DNA from: Pseudophaeobacter flagellatus
Lineage (GTDB): Bacteria; Pseudomonadota; Alphaproteobacteria; Rhodobacterales; Rhodobacteraceae
Length of the DNA stretch: 64,000 bases
Direction of reading: 5' to 3'
Assembly (NCBI RefSeq): GCF_021228235.1
Contig: NZ_JAJQRG010000002.1
Coordinates: 124,001-188,000 of the forward strand
The notes beneath the pieces are model-generated. The model worked only from the letters and a program-made list of their open reading frames with translations. It was not told the origin of the DNA and made no database searches. Numbering within the stretch: the stretch's first letter is position 1; each line of letters begins with the position of its first letter. Positions 48,592 to 58,362 of the stretch are shown piece after piece. The translations under genes were made by a program, and so were the position numbers.

Positions 48592-50847
48592 CTACCCGAT
48601 ATTGCAGGCCGCCAGAACGGCCATGTTCAGCACATCATTGGCGGTAGAGGTGGTAGAACAAATCTGGATTGGTTTATCCACGCCAGAAAGAATGGGGCCA
48701 ACAACGGTGGCGCCGCCCATTTCCTGCATCAGTTTCACCGAGATAGAGGCCGAGTGCCGAGCCGGCACGATCAGAATATTGGCCGGACCAGTCAGGCGCT
48801 GGAAGGGATAGGCTTCTTGGGCGGCGGCGTTGAGCGCCACATCGACGGTCATCTCGCCTTCATATTCAAAATCCACCCTGCGGCGGTCCAGCTCGGCTGG
48901 GGCCAGGTGCATTTTTTCAGCCCGCTCCGAAACCGGGTAGCCAAAGGTTGAAAAGCTGACAAAGGCCACCCGAGGATCAAGCCCCATATGGCGCGCCACA
49001 CCGGCAGCACGTTCGGCAATATTAGCCAGGTCGTTTTCATTGGGCCATTCATGCACCAAGGTATCGCCGATCAGCACGATCCTCCCCTTGTGCAAGAGCG
49101 CCGTTACCCCGGCGGCGCCATGGCTACTGTCAGCGTCAAACACATGGTTGATCTGATCCAGAATATGCGCCGATTTGCGTGTCGCACCTGTCACAAGACC
49201 ATCACCATGACCATGGGCCAGCATCAGGGCTGAAAACACATGCCGGTCACGCCCGACCAGGCGGTGCACATCCTTGCGATCAAAGCCTTTGCGCTGCAAG
49301 CGCTTGTAAAGAAAGTCTTTGTAGACATCAAAATGCGCAGTGTTGGCAGCATTGACAATCTCAAGCTCGCGGACGGCATCGCCGAGACCGGCGGCTTCCA
49401 GCTTTTGCTTTACGTCGTCATTGCGCCCCACCACCAGCGCCTTGCCAAAACCAGACCGCTGGTAGTTGACGGCGGCGCGCAGCACCCTTGGATCATCCCC
49501 TTCGGCAAAGATCATCCGGCTTTGCGCAGAACGCGCCCGTGCATTGAGACCACGCAGGATAGAGGCAGTCGGATCCATCCGACCCTTCAGGCCAACCTCG
49601 TAGGCCTCCATATCGATAATGGGGCGGCGCGCAGCACCGGTATCCATCCCTGCCTTGGCCACGGCAGGTGGAATGCGGTGGATCAGACGCGGATCAAAGG
49701 GTGTGGGGATGATATAGTCGCGGCCAAAGGTCAGAGATTTGCCATAGGCCAGCGCCACCTCATCCGGCACGTCTTCGCGCGCCAGTGCGGCAAGTGCATG
49801 GGCGCAGGCGATCTTCATTTCGTCATTGATGGCGCGGGCGTGGATATCCAGCGCGCCCCGGAACAGATAGGGAAAGCCCAGCACGTTGTTGACCTGATTG
49901 GGATAATCAGACCGTCCGGTGGCCACAATGGCATCAACGCGCACCTCGTGAGCCTCTTCCGGGGTGATTTCCGGGTCGGGGTTGGCCATGGCAAAAATGA
50001 CCGGATTGTCAGCCATGGATTTGACCATATCCTGGGTCACCGCACCCTTGACCGATACGCCAAGGAAAACATCGGCACCCTCCATCGCCTGTTCCAGGCT
50101 CCGCAGGTCTGTGGTCACGGCATGGGCCGATTTCCACTGATTCATGCCCTCGGTCCGGCCCTGATAGATCACACCCTTGGTGTCACATACGATGCAGTTT
50201 TCGTGCCGCGCGCCCATGCGTTTCAGCAGTTCGATGCAGGCAATACCAGCCGCCCCTGCCCCATTCAGAACGATGCGCACGTCTTCGATCTTTTTACCCG
50301 AAATATGCAGCGCATTGATCAGCCCCGCCGCACAGATCACCGCTGTGCCGTGCTGGTCATCGTGGAACACCGGAATATCCATCTCTTCCTTGAGCTTCTG
50401 CTCAATGATGAAACATTCAGGTGCCTTGATATCTTCGAGGTTGATGCCGCCAAAAGTTGGCCCCATCAGACGCACGGCTTCGATGAATTTATCCGGGTCT
50501 TCGGTGTCCAGCTCGATATCAATCGAATTCACATCGGCAAAGCGTTTGAAGAGAACAGATTTGCCCTCCATCACCGGTTTCGACCCTAGCGCGCCAAGAT
50601 TACCAAGACCCAGAACCGCCGTGCCGTTTGAAATTACCGCCACAAGGTTGCCCTTGTTGGTATAATCATAGGCGGTTTCAGGGTTGGCCGCGATCGCCTC
50701 GCAGGGGACCGCAACACCGGGCGAATAGGCCAGCGACAGATCGCGCTGCGTCGTCATCGGAACGGTGGCATTGATCTCCCATTTCCCTGGCGTTGGATCC
50801 AGGTGAAAGGCGAGGGCTTCTTCATCGGTGATCTTTGCTTTGGGCAT
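48592..50847 (-). CDS. maeB: NADP-dependent malic enzyme with phosphotransacetylase-like domain
   Basis: A 751-residue enzyme converting malate to pyruvate, CO2 and NADPH. The malic domain (1-430) has SPGVAVPCEAI, DIKAPECFIIEQ and VFHDDQHGTAVICAAGLINA; NADP binding is at VLNGAGAAGIACIELL. The C-terminal half (about 440-751) is a phosphotransacetylase-like regulatory domain (GATRKSAHILDQINHVF, GDTLVHEWPNENDLANIAER) normally used for acetyl-CoA control. It is divergent from mutS and followed by rbsK after 5 bases. Confidence 0.96.
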   Translation of the reverse strand: MPKAKITDEEALAFHLDPTPGKWEINATVPMTTQRDLSLAYSPGVAVPCEAIAANPETAYDYTNKGNLVAVISNGTAVLGLGNLGALGSKPVMEGKSVLFKRFADVNSIDIELDTEDPDKFIEAVRLMGPTFGGINLEDIKAPECFIIEQKLKEEMDIPVFHDDQHGTAVICAAGLINALHISGKKIEDVRIVLNGAGAAGIACIELLKRMGARHENCIVCDTKGVIYQGRTEGMNQWKSAHAVTTDLRSLEQAMEGADVFLGVSVKGAVTQDMVKSMADNPVIFAMANPDPEITPEEAHEVRVDAIVATGRSDYPNQVNNVLGFPYLFRGALDIHARAINDEMKIACAHALAALAREDVPDEVALAYGKSLTFGRDYIIPTPFDPRLIHRIPPAVAKAGMDTGAARRPIIDMEAYEVGLKGRMDPTASILRGLNARARSAQSRMIFAEGDDPRVLRAAVNYQRSGFGKALVVGRNDDVKQKLEAAGLGDAVRELEIVNAANTAHFDVYKDFLYKRLQRKGFDRKDVHRLVGRDRHVFSALMLAHGHGDGLVTGATRKSAHILDQINHVFDADSSHGAAGVTALLHKGRIVLIGDTLVHEWPNENDLANIAERAAGVARHMGLDPRVAFVSFSTFGYPVSERAEKMHLAPAELDRRRVDFEYEGEMTVDVALNAAAQEAYPFQRLTGPANILIVPARHSASISVKLMQEMGGATVVGPILSGVDKPIQICSTTSTANDVLNMAVLAACNIG

Positions 50848-50997
50848 CGTATCCGTCGTTCTTTTTCCAAGGGGGCTGGAACTTCATAGCCCAGCCGGTG
50901 GGTTGCCACAACGACTATACGTTTTCACCTTTCGTCGCAGGTCGGCGGTTTGTATGGTCACCCCGACAAACCCCACCCCGATACGCGGAGATCTCTC

Positions 50998-53634
50998 TTG
51001 GCCACAGTCACGCCGATGATGGCGCAATACCTCGACATCAAGGCACAATATCCGGATGCGCTGCTGTTTTACCGGATGGGCGATTTCTACGAGATGTTTT
51101 TTGACGACGCGGTCAATGCCGCTGAAGCGCTGGATATCGCCCTGACAAAACGCGGCAAGCACAACGATGAGGATATCCCGATGTGTGGTGTGCCGTTTCA
51201 TGCCGCCGAAGGCTATCTCTTGACGCTGATCCGCAAGGGCTTTCGCGTGGCGGTGGGTGAACAGCTGGAAACCCCGGCCGAAGCCAAGAAACGCGGCGGC
51301 AAATCGGTGGTCAAACGCGATGTGGTCCGGCTGGTCACCCCCGGCACCCTGACCGAAGATTCCCTGCTGGAAGCGCGGCGCCATAACTTTCTGGTGTCCT
51401 ACTGCGTGTTGCGCGACGAGGCAGCCCTGGCCTGGGCCGATATCTCCACCGGGGATTTTCACGTCATGCCGATCAGCCAGCTGCGGCTGTCCCCAGAACT
51501 CGCCCGCCTTGCACCATCAGAACTGATCGTCGCCGAGGGTCCCTCCTATGACTCAGCAGCCCCCCTGGCCAGTGAATACAAGATCCCCCTGACCCCGCTG
51601 GGCAAGGCCAGTTTTGACAGCACCGCCGCAGAAAAGCGCATCTGCAATCTGTTCTCCGTCAGCGCACTGGATGGTTTCGGCACTTTTTCCCGCGCCGAAA
51701 TTTCCGCCATGGGGGCGCTGATCGACTATCTGGAAATCACCCAAAAGGGCAAGTTGCCACTGCTGCAACCGCCGCAGCAGGAAGTCCAGGATCGTGTGGT
51801 GCAGATTGATGCCTCTACCCGCGCTAGCCTTGAACTCACTCGCTCTCTTTCAGGTGGGCGGGCGGGATCGCTGCTCGCCGTGATCGACCGCACCGTCACC
51901 CCCGGCGGCGCCCGCTTGCTGGAACAGCGGCTCTCCAGCCCTTCGCGCAGCCTTGATGTAATCAATGCCCGCCTGGCAGCACTGGATTTCATGGTGGACC
52001 GCGACCAGCTCTGCGATGAGCTGCGCACCGCCCTGCGCAAAACCCCAGATCTGGACCGCGCCCTGTCGCGCCTGGCACTGGATCGTGGTGGGCCCCGTGA
52101 TCTGGCCGCAATCCGCAACGGATTGGCCCAGGCAAGCGCCATAGCCGCGTCCAATCATAGCCAAGAGCTACCGCCGCTTATTGCCAGTGCAACCCAGGAT
52201 CTGACTGGCTTTGACGCCCTGCTCGATCTGCTTGACAGCGCCCTGATTGCGGAACCACCCCTCCTGGCCCGCGATGGTGGTTTCATTGCAGTCGGCTATG
52301 ACGACGGTCTGGATGAGGCCCGCACCCTCCGCGATGAAGGCCGCTCTGTCATTGCCACCATGCAACAGACCTACGCCAGTGAAACGGGCATTGCCTCGCT
52401 CAAGATCAAGCACAACAATGTGCTGGGCTATTTCATCGAAACCACCGCAACCCATGCGGACAAGATGCTGTCGCCGCCGCTCACTGACAAATTCATCCAC
52501 CGTCAAACCACCGCAAATCAGGTGCGCTTCACCACGGTAGAACTCAGCGAGATCGAAACCCGCATCCTCAACTCTGGCGGCCGCGCGCTAGAGATCGAAA
52601 AACGGCTCTATTCCAGGCTATCTGCGGCAGTTATGGATCAGGCAGCCCGGCTTAACACCGCAGCGCGGGGCCTGGCGGAACTGGATCTTGTCTGCGCCCT
52701 TGCCGATCTGGCACGGGGCGAAAACTGGACCCGCCCCAAGGTCGACACCTCGCGCGCCTTTGACATTACCGGTGGGCGTCACCCAGTTGTGGAACGTGCT
52801 CTGCGGCAACAGGGCGGCGATGCATTTGTCGCCAATGACTGCAATCTCAGCGCCACAGATGGCGCCGCTGTCTGGCTGCTGACCGGCCCCAACATGGCCG
52901 GTAAATCAACCTTTCTGCGCCAAAATGCCTTAATTGCCCTCCTGGCCCAGATGGGCAGCTATGTGCCATGTGAAACGGCCCATATCGGGTTGATCAGCCA
53001 GCTCTTCAGCCGCGTCGGGGCCTCTGACGATCTGGCCCGTGGCCGCTCCACCTTCATGGTCGAAATGGTCGAAACTGCCGCCATACTCAACCAGGCTGAC
53101 GACCGCGCCCTGGTCATTCTCGACGAAATCGGCCGTGGCACCGCCACCTATGACGGGCTTTCCATCGCCTGGGCCACCCTCGAACACCTGCACGAGGTGA
53201 ACCAATCGCGCGCCCTCTTTGCCACCCACTACCACGAATTGACCCAGCTCTCGAACACGCTCAGTGGTGTCGAAAATGCAACCGTTGCGGTCAAGGAATG
53301 GGAAGGCGAAGTGATTTTCCTGCACGAGGTCACCAAAGGCGCCGCCGACCGGTCTTATGGTGTTCAGGTCGCACAATTGGCTGGCCTGCCTGCCAGCGTT
53401 GTCGCCCGGGCCCGCGATGTGTTGAATATGCTGGAAAAGGGCAGCCGCGAAGGTGCCGGGGCCAAAATCCAAATCGACGACCTGCCGCTTTTTGCCGCCG
53501 CCCCAGCCCCACAAAAATCAGCCCCAGCGGGCCCTTCTCCAGTGGAACAGCTGCTGTCAGAAATTCACCCGGACGAGCTCACACCACGTGAAGCCCTGGA
53601 CCTGCTGTACCATCTGAAAGACACAGGAAAATAG
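50998..53634 (+). CDS. mutS: DNA mismatch repair protein MutS
   Basis: An 878-residue mismatch-recognition ATPase. The mismatch-binding loop is FYRMGDFYEMFFDDA. Connector, lever and clamp domains follow, then the ATPase with GPNMAGKSTFLRQ, VILDEIGRGTATYDGLS and FATHYHELTQL. I place the start at TTG 50998, 7 bases after GGAG, giving MATVTPMMAQYLDIKAQYP as in relatives; a frame from TTG 50950 lacks a ribosome site. A terminator follows. mutL is not in the window. Confidence 0.95.
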   Translation: MATVTPMMAQYLDIKAQYPDALLFYRMGDFYEMFFDDAVNAAEALDIALTKRGKHNDEDIPMCGVPFHAAEGYLLTLIRKGFRVAVGEQLETPAEAKKRGGKSVVKRDVVRLVTPGTLTEDSLLEARRHNFLVSYCVLRDEAALAWADISTGDFHVMPISQLRLSPELARLAPSELIVAEGPSYDSAAPLASEYKIPLTPLGKASFDSTAAEKRICNLFSVSALDGFGTFSRAEISAMGALIDYLEITQKGKLPLLQPPQQEVQDRVVQIDASTRASLELTRSLSGGRAGSLLAVIDRTVTPGGARLLEQRLSSPSRSLDVINARLAALDFMVDRDQLCDELRTALRKTPDLDRALSRLALDRGGPRDLAAIRNGLAQASAIAASNHSQELPPLIASATQDLTGFDALLDLLDSALIAEPPLLARDGGFIAVGYDDGLDEARTLRDEGRSVIATMQQTYASETGIASLKIKHNNVLGYFIETTATHADKMLSPPLTDKFIHRQTTANQVRFTTVELSEIETRILNSGGRALEIEKRLYSRLSAAVMDQAARLNTAARGLAELDLVCALADLARGENWTRPKVDTSRAFDITGGRHPVVERALRQQGGDAFVANDCNLSATDGAAVWLLTGPNMAGKSTFLRQNALIALLAQMGSYVPCETAHIGLISQLFSRVGASDDLARGRSTFMVEMVETAAILNQADDRALVILDEIGRGTATYDGLSIAWATLEHLHEVNQSRALFATHYHELTQLSNTLSGVENATVAVKEWEGEVIFLHEVTKGAADRSYGVQVAQLAGLPASVVARARDVLNMLEKGSREGAGAKIQIDDLPLFAAAPAPQKSAPAGPSPVEQLLSEIHPDELTPREALDLLYHLKDTGK

Positions 53635-53636
53635 CC

Positions 53637-53662
53637 AAAGGCGGCCCCACAGAGCCGCCTTT
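53637..53662 (+). terminator. Terminator of mutS
   Basis: AAAGGCGGC pairs with GCCGCCTTT around 8 bases, starting 2 bases after the mutS stop. The T run is short, but the position is ideal. Confidence 0.65.
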
Positions 53663-53663
53663 G

Positions 53664-53714
53664 CCTTCATCTTACAAAAAATACCTGCGCCGCAGGCCGG
53701 CCCCAGCGGGGCCG
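53664..53714. repeat. Dispersed REP-like element, copy 2
   Basis: CCTTCATCTTACAAAAAATACC is close to the head of the element at 45504 (20 of 22 bases from CTTCATCTTAC onward). It continues with two GC-rich hairpins, one being CGGCCCC/GGGGCCG around AGC. Like copy 1 it sits between convergent genes (mutS and grpE). Confidence 0.6.
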
Positions 53715-53733
53715 TAAATTTCGAATTCTGCGA

Positions 53734-54297
53734 TCAACTCGCCGGTGTCGAAGACACCCCAACCTGCGCGGGGCGCAACAACCGGTCATGCAACATGAAA
53801 CCCTCGGCCGAGACCTGAATGATATCGCCAGCTTTGGTGCCTGGCACCGGCGCTTCGAACATTGCCTCATGCAGCTGCGGATCAAATCGATCGCCGATCT
53901 GTGGCGATACAATCCGCACACCGTGTTTCTCAAACACGCCAACCAGTGCCCGCAAGGTCAGCTCAACACCTTCGATCAAGGCAGAGGCAACTTCCTTCTG
54001 CTCATCAGTGGTGGATTCTACCGCACGTTTTAGATTGTCAAAAACCGGCAACATGTCCCGTGACAGTTTTGACCCCCCGTACTGTTCGGCCTCCCGGCGT
54101 GCCTTGTCACCGCGTTTACGGGCATTTTCCGCATCGGCCAGCGCCCGTATAAAGCGGTTCTTGTATTCGTCACGCTCCGCTCGCAGCTCATCCAGCTCAA
54201 TCGCAGCATCGTCCAATTCAGCCATCTCCGATGCCAGCTCTTCCGCTTCGACATTTTCGATGTCGTCCAAAAAATCGTCGTTTCTGGGCTCTGCCAT
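53734..54297 (-). CDS. grpE: Nucleotide exchange factor GrpE
   Basis: A 187-residue DnaK co-chaperone. A long coiled coil (about 20-70, ELRAERDEYKNRFIRALADA) leads to the four-helix and beta domains with GVEVTL-like GVELTLRALVGVFEKHGV and the PQLHEAMFEAPVPGTKAGDI signature. GAGGTGAAAAA precedes the ATG at 54297. It lies 10 bases after hrcA in one operon; its partner dnaJ is at the far left of the window. Confidence 0.95.
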   Translation of the reverse strand: MAEPRNDDFLDDIENVEAEELASEMAELDDAAIELDELRAERDEYKNRFIRALADAENARKRGDKARREAEQYGGSKLSRDMLPVFDNLKRAVESTTDEQKEVASALIEGVELTLRALVGVFEKHGVRIVSPQIGDRFDPQLHEAMFEAPVPGTKAGDIIQVSAEGFMLHDRLLRPAQVGVSSTPAS

Positions 54298-54307
54298 TTT
54301 TTCACCT

Positions 54308-55372
54308 CTAGCTCCGGTCAGATAGTAACCGTCCAACCAGTTGCGCCGTGTAATCCACAATCGGCACAATCCGTCCGTAATTCAGGCGGGTCGGGCCAAT
54401 CACGCCAACCGCGCCAATGATCTTTCGATCCGAGTTCATATAGGGAGACACCACCAAAGAGGAACCCGAAAGTGAGAAAAGTTTGTTCTCAGAACCGATA
54501 AAAATGCGAACGCCCTCGCCATCTTCGGTCAGCTCCAGGAATTCGGCAATATCTTGCTTGCGCTCCAGGTCATCAAACAGGCTGCGGATCAGATCCAGTT
54601 CCGCCGGCACGCCCCCCTCCCCCAAGAGATTCGCGCGTCCGCGCACGATCAGCCGCGCCTTATCCGCATCATCTGCTTCCCAAGCCGCCAGACCGCTTTC
54701 GATCATTTCCTGCGCCAATACGTCAATCTCTTGGCGGCGGGCGTCGATTTCCTTTTGCATATCGCGCCGCAATCCGCCCAGGGTACGCCCCTCGATCAGT
54801 GAATTCAGAAAATTTGCTGCCTCGCGCATAGAACTGGGCGTCTGCCCAGGCGGCGGGGAAAACAAACGATTTTCCACATGTCCATCGGAAAACACCAGAA
54901 CCACCAGCGCCCGATCCTGCGCCAGGGACACAAACTCGATATGGCGCAGCTCGCTTTCCTGCTTTGGCGTCAACACCAGGGATGCGCCCTGCGTCACCCC
55001 CGACAGCGCCGATCCAACCCGATCCAGCATACCGCCGACATCGCCACCGTTCTTGCCCAGGGTCGCATCGATCTTTGCACGGTCGCGGGCTTGTAGATCT
55101 TCGACCTCCAGCAACCCGTCAACAAACATCCGCAGCCCCATCTGGGTTGGAATACGCCCGGCGCTGACATGCGGGCTGTTAAGCAACCCAAGGAATTCCA
55201 GATCCTGCATCACATTGCGCACCGTCGCGGCGCTGACCTTTTCGTTCAAAGATCGCGTCAAGGTGCGGCTGCCCACAGGCTCACCGCTTTCAAGATAGCT
55301 TTCAACAACCGTCCGGAACACCTCGCGGGAACGATCGTTCATATCACTTAGTATTTCTTTGGCATTTGTCAT
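54308..55372 (-). CDS. hrcA: Heat-inducible transcription repressor HrcA
   Basis: About 354 residues. The N-terminal winged helix (NDRSREVFRTVVESYLESGE, VGSRTLTRSL, VSAATVRNVMQDLEFLGLL, SAGRIPTQMGLRMFVDGLL) and GAF-like C-terminal domain (VIGPTRLNYGRIVPIVDYTA) define it. HrcA binds CIRCE elements and needs GroEL for activity. I see no CIRCE palindrome in front of this gene. Start uncertain: ATG 55372 is used, with ATG 55342 and GTG 55390 as alternatives; none has a clear ribosome site. Co-transcribed with grpE, divergent from rph. Confidence 0.95.
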   Translation of the reverse strand: MTNAKEILSDMNDRSREVFRTVVESYLESGEPVGSRTLTRSLNEKVSAATVRNVMQDLEFLGLLNSPHVSAGRIPTQMGLRMFVDGLLEVEDLQARDRAKIDATLGKNGGDVGGMLDRVGSALSGVTQGASLVLTPKQESELRHIEFVSLAQDRALVVLVFSDGHVENRLFSPPPGQTPSSMREAANFLNSLIEGRTLGGLRRDMQKEIDARRQEIDVLAQEMIESGLAAWEADDADKARLIVRGRANLLGEGGVPAELDLIRSLFDDLERKQDIAEFLELTEDGEGVRIFIGSENKLFSLSGSSLVVSPYMNSDRKIIGAVGVIGPTRLNYGRIVPIVDYTAQLVGRLLSDRS

Positions 55373-55513
55373 CAGCGGTTTTACGGTCACATTCTGCGGT
55401 TACGGGATCCCCTACCCAATTTGCATTAAAGAGCGATAGGGGAAAAGGTCAATCATGCTTGCATCCCCGCGCCCCCGGCGGCTATCCGAAGGGCAGCAAT
55501 AAAAGGATAGCCC

Positions 55514-56227
55514 ATGCGACCTTCTAACAGAGACCTGAACGAAATGCGCCCCGTGTCGATCGAGACCGGTTTCACCAAACACGCCGAAGGCTCTTGCCTG
55601 ATCAAGATGGGGGAAACCCATGTTCTGTGCACCGCCACCCTGGAAGAGCGCGTGCCGTCCTTTATCAAGGGGTCCGGGCTGGGCTGGGTGACGGCGGAAT
55701 ATGGCATGCTGCCCCGCGCCACCAATACCCGGATGCGCCGCGAAGCTGCTGCCGGCAAACAGGGTGGCCGCACCGTGGAAATCCAGCGCCTGATTGGCCG
55801 GGCTCTGCGCGCCGGGGTTGATCGCGTTGCCTTGGGAGAACGCCAGATCACCATCGACTGTGACGTGCTGCAGGCCGATGGCGGCACCCGCTGCGCCGCA
55901 ATTACCGGCGGCTGGGTCGCCCTGCGCCTTGCCGTCAACAAACTGATGAAGGTCGGCGACGTCAAAATCGACCCGCTGATGGATCCTGTTTCCGCCATCT
56001 CTTGCGGCATCTACGCTGGCCAGCCAGTGCTTGATCTGGATTATCCGGAAGATTCCGAAGCCGGCGTTGACGGTAACTTCATCATGACCGGATCGGGCAA
56101 ACTGATCGAAGTTCAGATGTCGGCAGAGGGATCGATCTTTTCCCGTGACCAGATGAACCACCTGATGGATCTGGCAGAAAAGGGTACGTCAGAGCTGGCC
56201 GAAATGCAAAAGGCAGCCTGCGCATGA
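55514..56227 (+). CDS. rph: Ribonuclease PH
   Basis: A 237-residue phosphorolytic exoribonuclease trimming tRNA 3' ends. [59 protein letters not shown] and [19 protein letters not shown] are conserved. The active hexamer is cytoplasmic. Start of rph-rdgB-hemW-ybaN; overlaps rdgB by 4 bases (ATGA). Divergent from hrcA across about 140 bases. Confidence 0.97.
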   Translation: MRPSNRDLNEMRPVSIETGFTKHAEGSCLIKMGETHVLCTATLEERVPSFIKGSGLGWVTAEYGMLPRATNTRMRREAAAGKQGGRTVEIQRLIGRALRAGVDRVALGERQITIDCDVLQADGGTRCAAITGGWVALRLAVNKLMKVGDVKIDPLMDPVSAISCGIYAGQPVLDLDYPEDSEAGVDGNFIMTGSGKLIEVQMSAEGSIFSRDQMNHLMDLAEKGTSELAEMQKAACA

Positions 56228-56838
56228 CCCGTAAATTTGAGGGCGACCAGATTCTGGTCGCCACCCACAACGCCGGTAAACTGCAGGAAATCACCGAGAT
56301 CCTGGCGCCCTTTGGCGTCAAGGTCATCGGCGCCGCCGCGATGAACCTGCCCGAACCGGACGAAACCGAAGACAGCTTTGTCGGCAACGCCCGGATCAAG
56401 GCCCATGCCGCCGCCAAGGCCACCGGCCTGCCCGCCCTGTCAGATGACAGCGGCATCACCATCGACGCGTTGGATGGCGCCCCTGGTGTCTATACCGCCG
56501 ATTGGGCTGAAACAGGCAACGGTCGCGATTTCATGCGGGCCATGGCCCGCGCCAATGATGAAATTACCGCAAAAGGGCCGGATGCCCCCCGCAGCGCCCA
56601 GTTCCGCTGCACCCTGGTTCTCGCCTGGCCTGATGGCCATGACGAAGTGTTTGAGGGTGTGATGCCCGGAACACTGGTTTGGCCCATTCGCGGCGAAGGC
56701 GGCTTTGGTTATGATCCGATGTTCATGCCAGACGGCTATGACGTGACCTGCGCCCAGATGGCCAAGGAAGAAAAGAACCAGATCAGCCACCGAGGCCGTG
56801 CCGTCAGCGCCTTTGTCAAAGGCTGTTTCAGTGGATGA
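56224..56838 (+). CDS. rdgB: dITP/XTP pyrophosphatase RdgB (Ham1 family)
   Basis: A 204-residue enzyme that removes deaminated purine triphosphates. [14 protein letters not shown] is the substrate loop, [19 protein letters not shown] and [17 protein letters not shown] are family markers, and [11 protein letters not shown] closes it. It overlaps rph by 4 bases and hemW by 8 bases. With mutT and two NUDIX genes it adds to the nucleotide-pool cleaning capacity encoded here. Confidence 0.96.
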   Translation: MTRKFEGDQILVATHNAGKLQEITEILAPFGVKVIGAAAMNLPEPDETEDSFVGNARIKAHAAAKATGLPALSDDSGITIDALDGAPGVYTADWAETGNGRDFMRAMARANDEITAKGPDAPRSAQFRCTLVLAWPDGHDEVFEGVMPGTLVWPIRGEGGFGYDPMFMPDGYDVTCAQMAKEEKNQISHRGRAVSAFVKGCFSG

Positions 56839-57985
56839 TTGGCGCCAGGGGGGGTTTGGCCTCTATGTGCATTGGCCCTTTTGCCAGGCCAAATGCCCCT
56901 ATTGCGATTTCAACAGTCATGTCACCGCAAATGTTGATCAAAAACGGTGGGTTAGCGCCTATCTGAGCGAGCTGAAGCGCTGCGCGCCACCATTGTCAGG
57001 GCGGGTGCTGAATTCTATCTTTTTCGGTGGTGGCACGCCGTCTTTGATGATGCCGGAAACCGTCGCCGCCGTAATCGAAGGCGCACGTGAAATCTGGCCT
57101 TTTGCCAATGACATAGAGATCACCCTGGAAGCAAACCCAGGCTCGGTCGAGGCCGGGCGCTTTGTCGGCTACCGTGATGCCGGGGTAAACCGGGTCTCTA
57201 TGGGCATTCAGGCCCTGAACAACGAAGACCTGCGCCGCCTTGGTCGGCTTCACTCTGTTGCCGAGGCCCGCGCCGCGTTTGACATTGCCCGCAAATGTTT
57301 TGACCGGGTCAGCTTTGATCTGATCTATGCCCGCCAGGGTCAGGATCTTGCCCATTGGCAGGCAGAGCTAACCGAGGCCCTGTCGATGGCGATTGATCAC
57401 CTGTCGCTGTACCAGCTGACGATCGAGGAAGGCACCGCCTTTGGTGATCGCTACGCCCGAGGCAAACTGCGCAATCTGCCCAGCGATGACAGCGCCGCCG
57501 ATATGTATCAGGCCACCCAGGACATCTGCGGAACCCACGGTATGCCTGCCTATGAAATATCAAACCATGCCCGTCCCGGCGAAGAATCACGCCACAACCA
57601 GATCTATTGGCGCTATGGTGACTACCTTGGCATCGGTCCCGGCGCCCATGGTCGGCTGACGCTGGATGGCCAACGCTACGCGACAGAGACCCACCGCGCA
57701 CCGGGGGCCTGGCTCCAGGCTGTCGCGGCAGGATCCGGGGAAAGCCTGTGCCAGCCCCTGCCCCGTGAAGATACCGCAATCGAATACATGATGATGTCGA
57801 TGCGCCTGCGCGAAGGCATGAATATTCCACGCTATAGCGCCCTGGCCGGAAAGGATTTGCCCCTGGCGCAGGTTGCGCATCTGGTAGATTTAGGCATGGT
57901 AATCAGGACAGATCAGATACTATGCGCCACCGATCAGGGCCGCGCGGTTCTGAATGCGGTGCTCAGAGAGCTCTTGGTTGACTAA
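56831..57985 (+). CDS. hemW: Radical SAM heme chaperone HemW
   Basis: A 384-residue radical SAM protein. The cluster motif is CQAKCPYCDFNSH, with the HemW form YVHWPFCxxxCPYC; FFGGGTPSLM binds SAM, and EANPGSVE and GVNRVSMGIQALN are typical. Often mislabelled coproporphyrinogen oxidase (HemN), but it is short and lacks HemN N-terminal features; HemW transfers heme. The GTG at 56831 overlaps the rdgB end by 8 bases with AAAGG upstream; an earlier GTG at 56798 is possible. Confidence 0.92.
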   Translation: MDDWRQGGFGLYVHWPFCQAKCPYCDFNSHVTANVDQKRWVSAYLSELKRCAPPLSGRVLNSIFFGGGTPSLMMPETVAAVIEGAREIWPFANDIEITLEANPGSVEAGRFVGYRDAGVNRVSMGIQALNNEDLRRLGRLHSVAEARAAFDIARKCFDRVSFDLIYARQGQDLAHWQAELTEALSMAIDHLSLYQLTIEEGTAFGDRYARGKLRNLPSDDSAADMYQATQDICGTHGMPAYEISNHARPGEESRHNQIYWRYGDYLGIGPGAHGRLTLDGQRYATETHRAPGAWLQAVAAGSGESLCQPLPREDTAIEYMMMSMRLREGMNIPRYSALAGKDLPLAQVAHLVDLGMVIRTDQILCATDQGRAVLNAVLRELLVD

Positions 57986-58008
57986 GCTTGCAAGGATCGG
58001 ACAGATTG

Positions 58009-58362
58009 ATGCGCCTTCTCTATGCCACTCTTGCGTGCCTGTCTTTGATGCTGGCCTTGATCGGGGCTATCTTACCGCTGCTCCCGACGGTGCCCTTCCT
58101 ACTGTTGGCCACCTTCTTTTCGGCAAAATCATCGGAACGGCTGCACAATTGGCTTCTTACCCATAGGGCCTTTGGTCCGATGATCCAGGATTGGCAAAGC
58201 AGCGGCGCCATTCGACCCGCCGCAAAAAAAGCGGCAACCCTATCGATTGCCGCCGTCTTTCTTGTGTCTCTGTTCTTTGGTGCGCCGGTCCATGTTCTGG
58301 GCATTCAAGCCGTCGTTCTGACAGCAGTGTTGACCTTTATCTGGACCCGCCCAACAGCCTGA
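58009..58362 (+). CDS. YbaN/DUF454 small membrane protein
   Basis: A 117-residue inner-membrane protein. An N-terminal helix (LYATLACLSLMLALIGAILP) leads to the family signature LPLLPTVPFLLLATFFSAKSSERLHNWL, and two more helices follow. It ends on the base before the parB stop codon, so the two genes converge with no gap. Function of the family is unknown; in other bacteria it lies near heme or recombination genes. Confidence 0.88.
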   Translation: MRLLYATLACLSLMLALIGAILPLLPTVPFLLLATFFSAKSSERLHNWLLTHRAFGPMIQDWQSSGAIRPAAKKAATLSIAAVFLVSLFFGAPVHVLGIQAVVLTAVLTFIWTRPTA

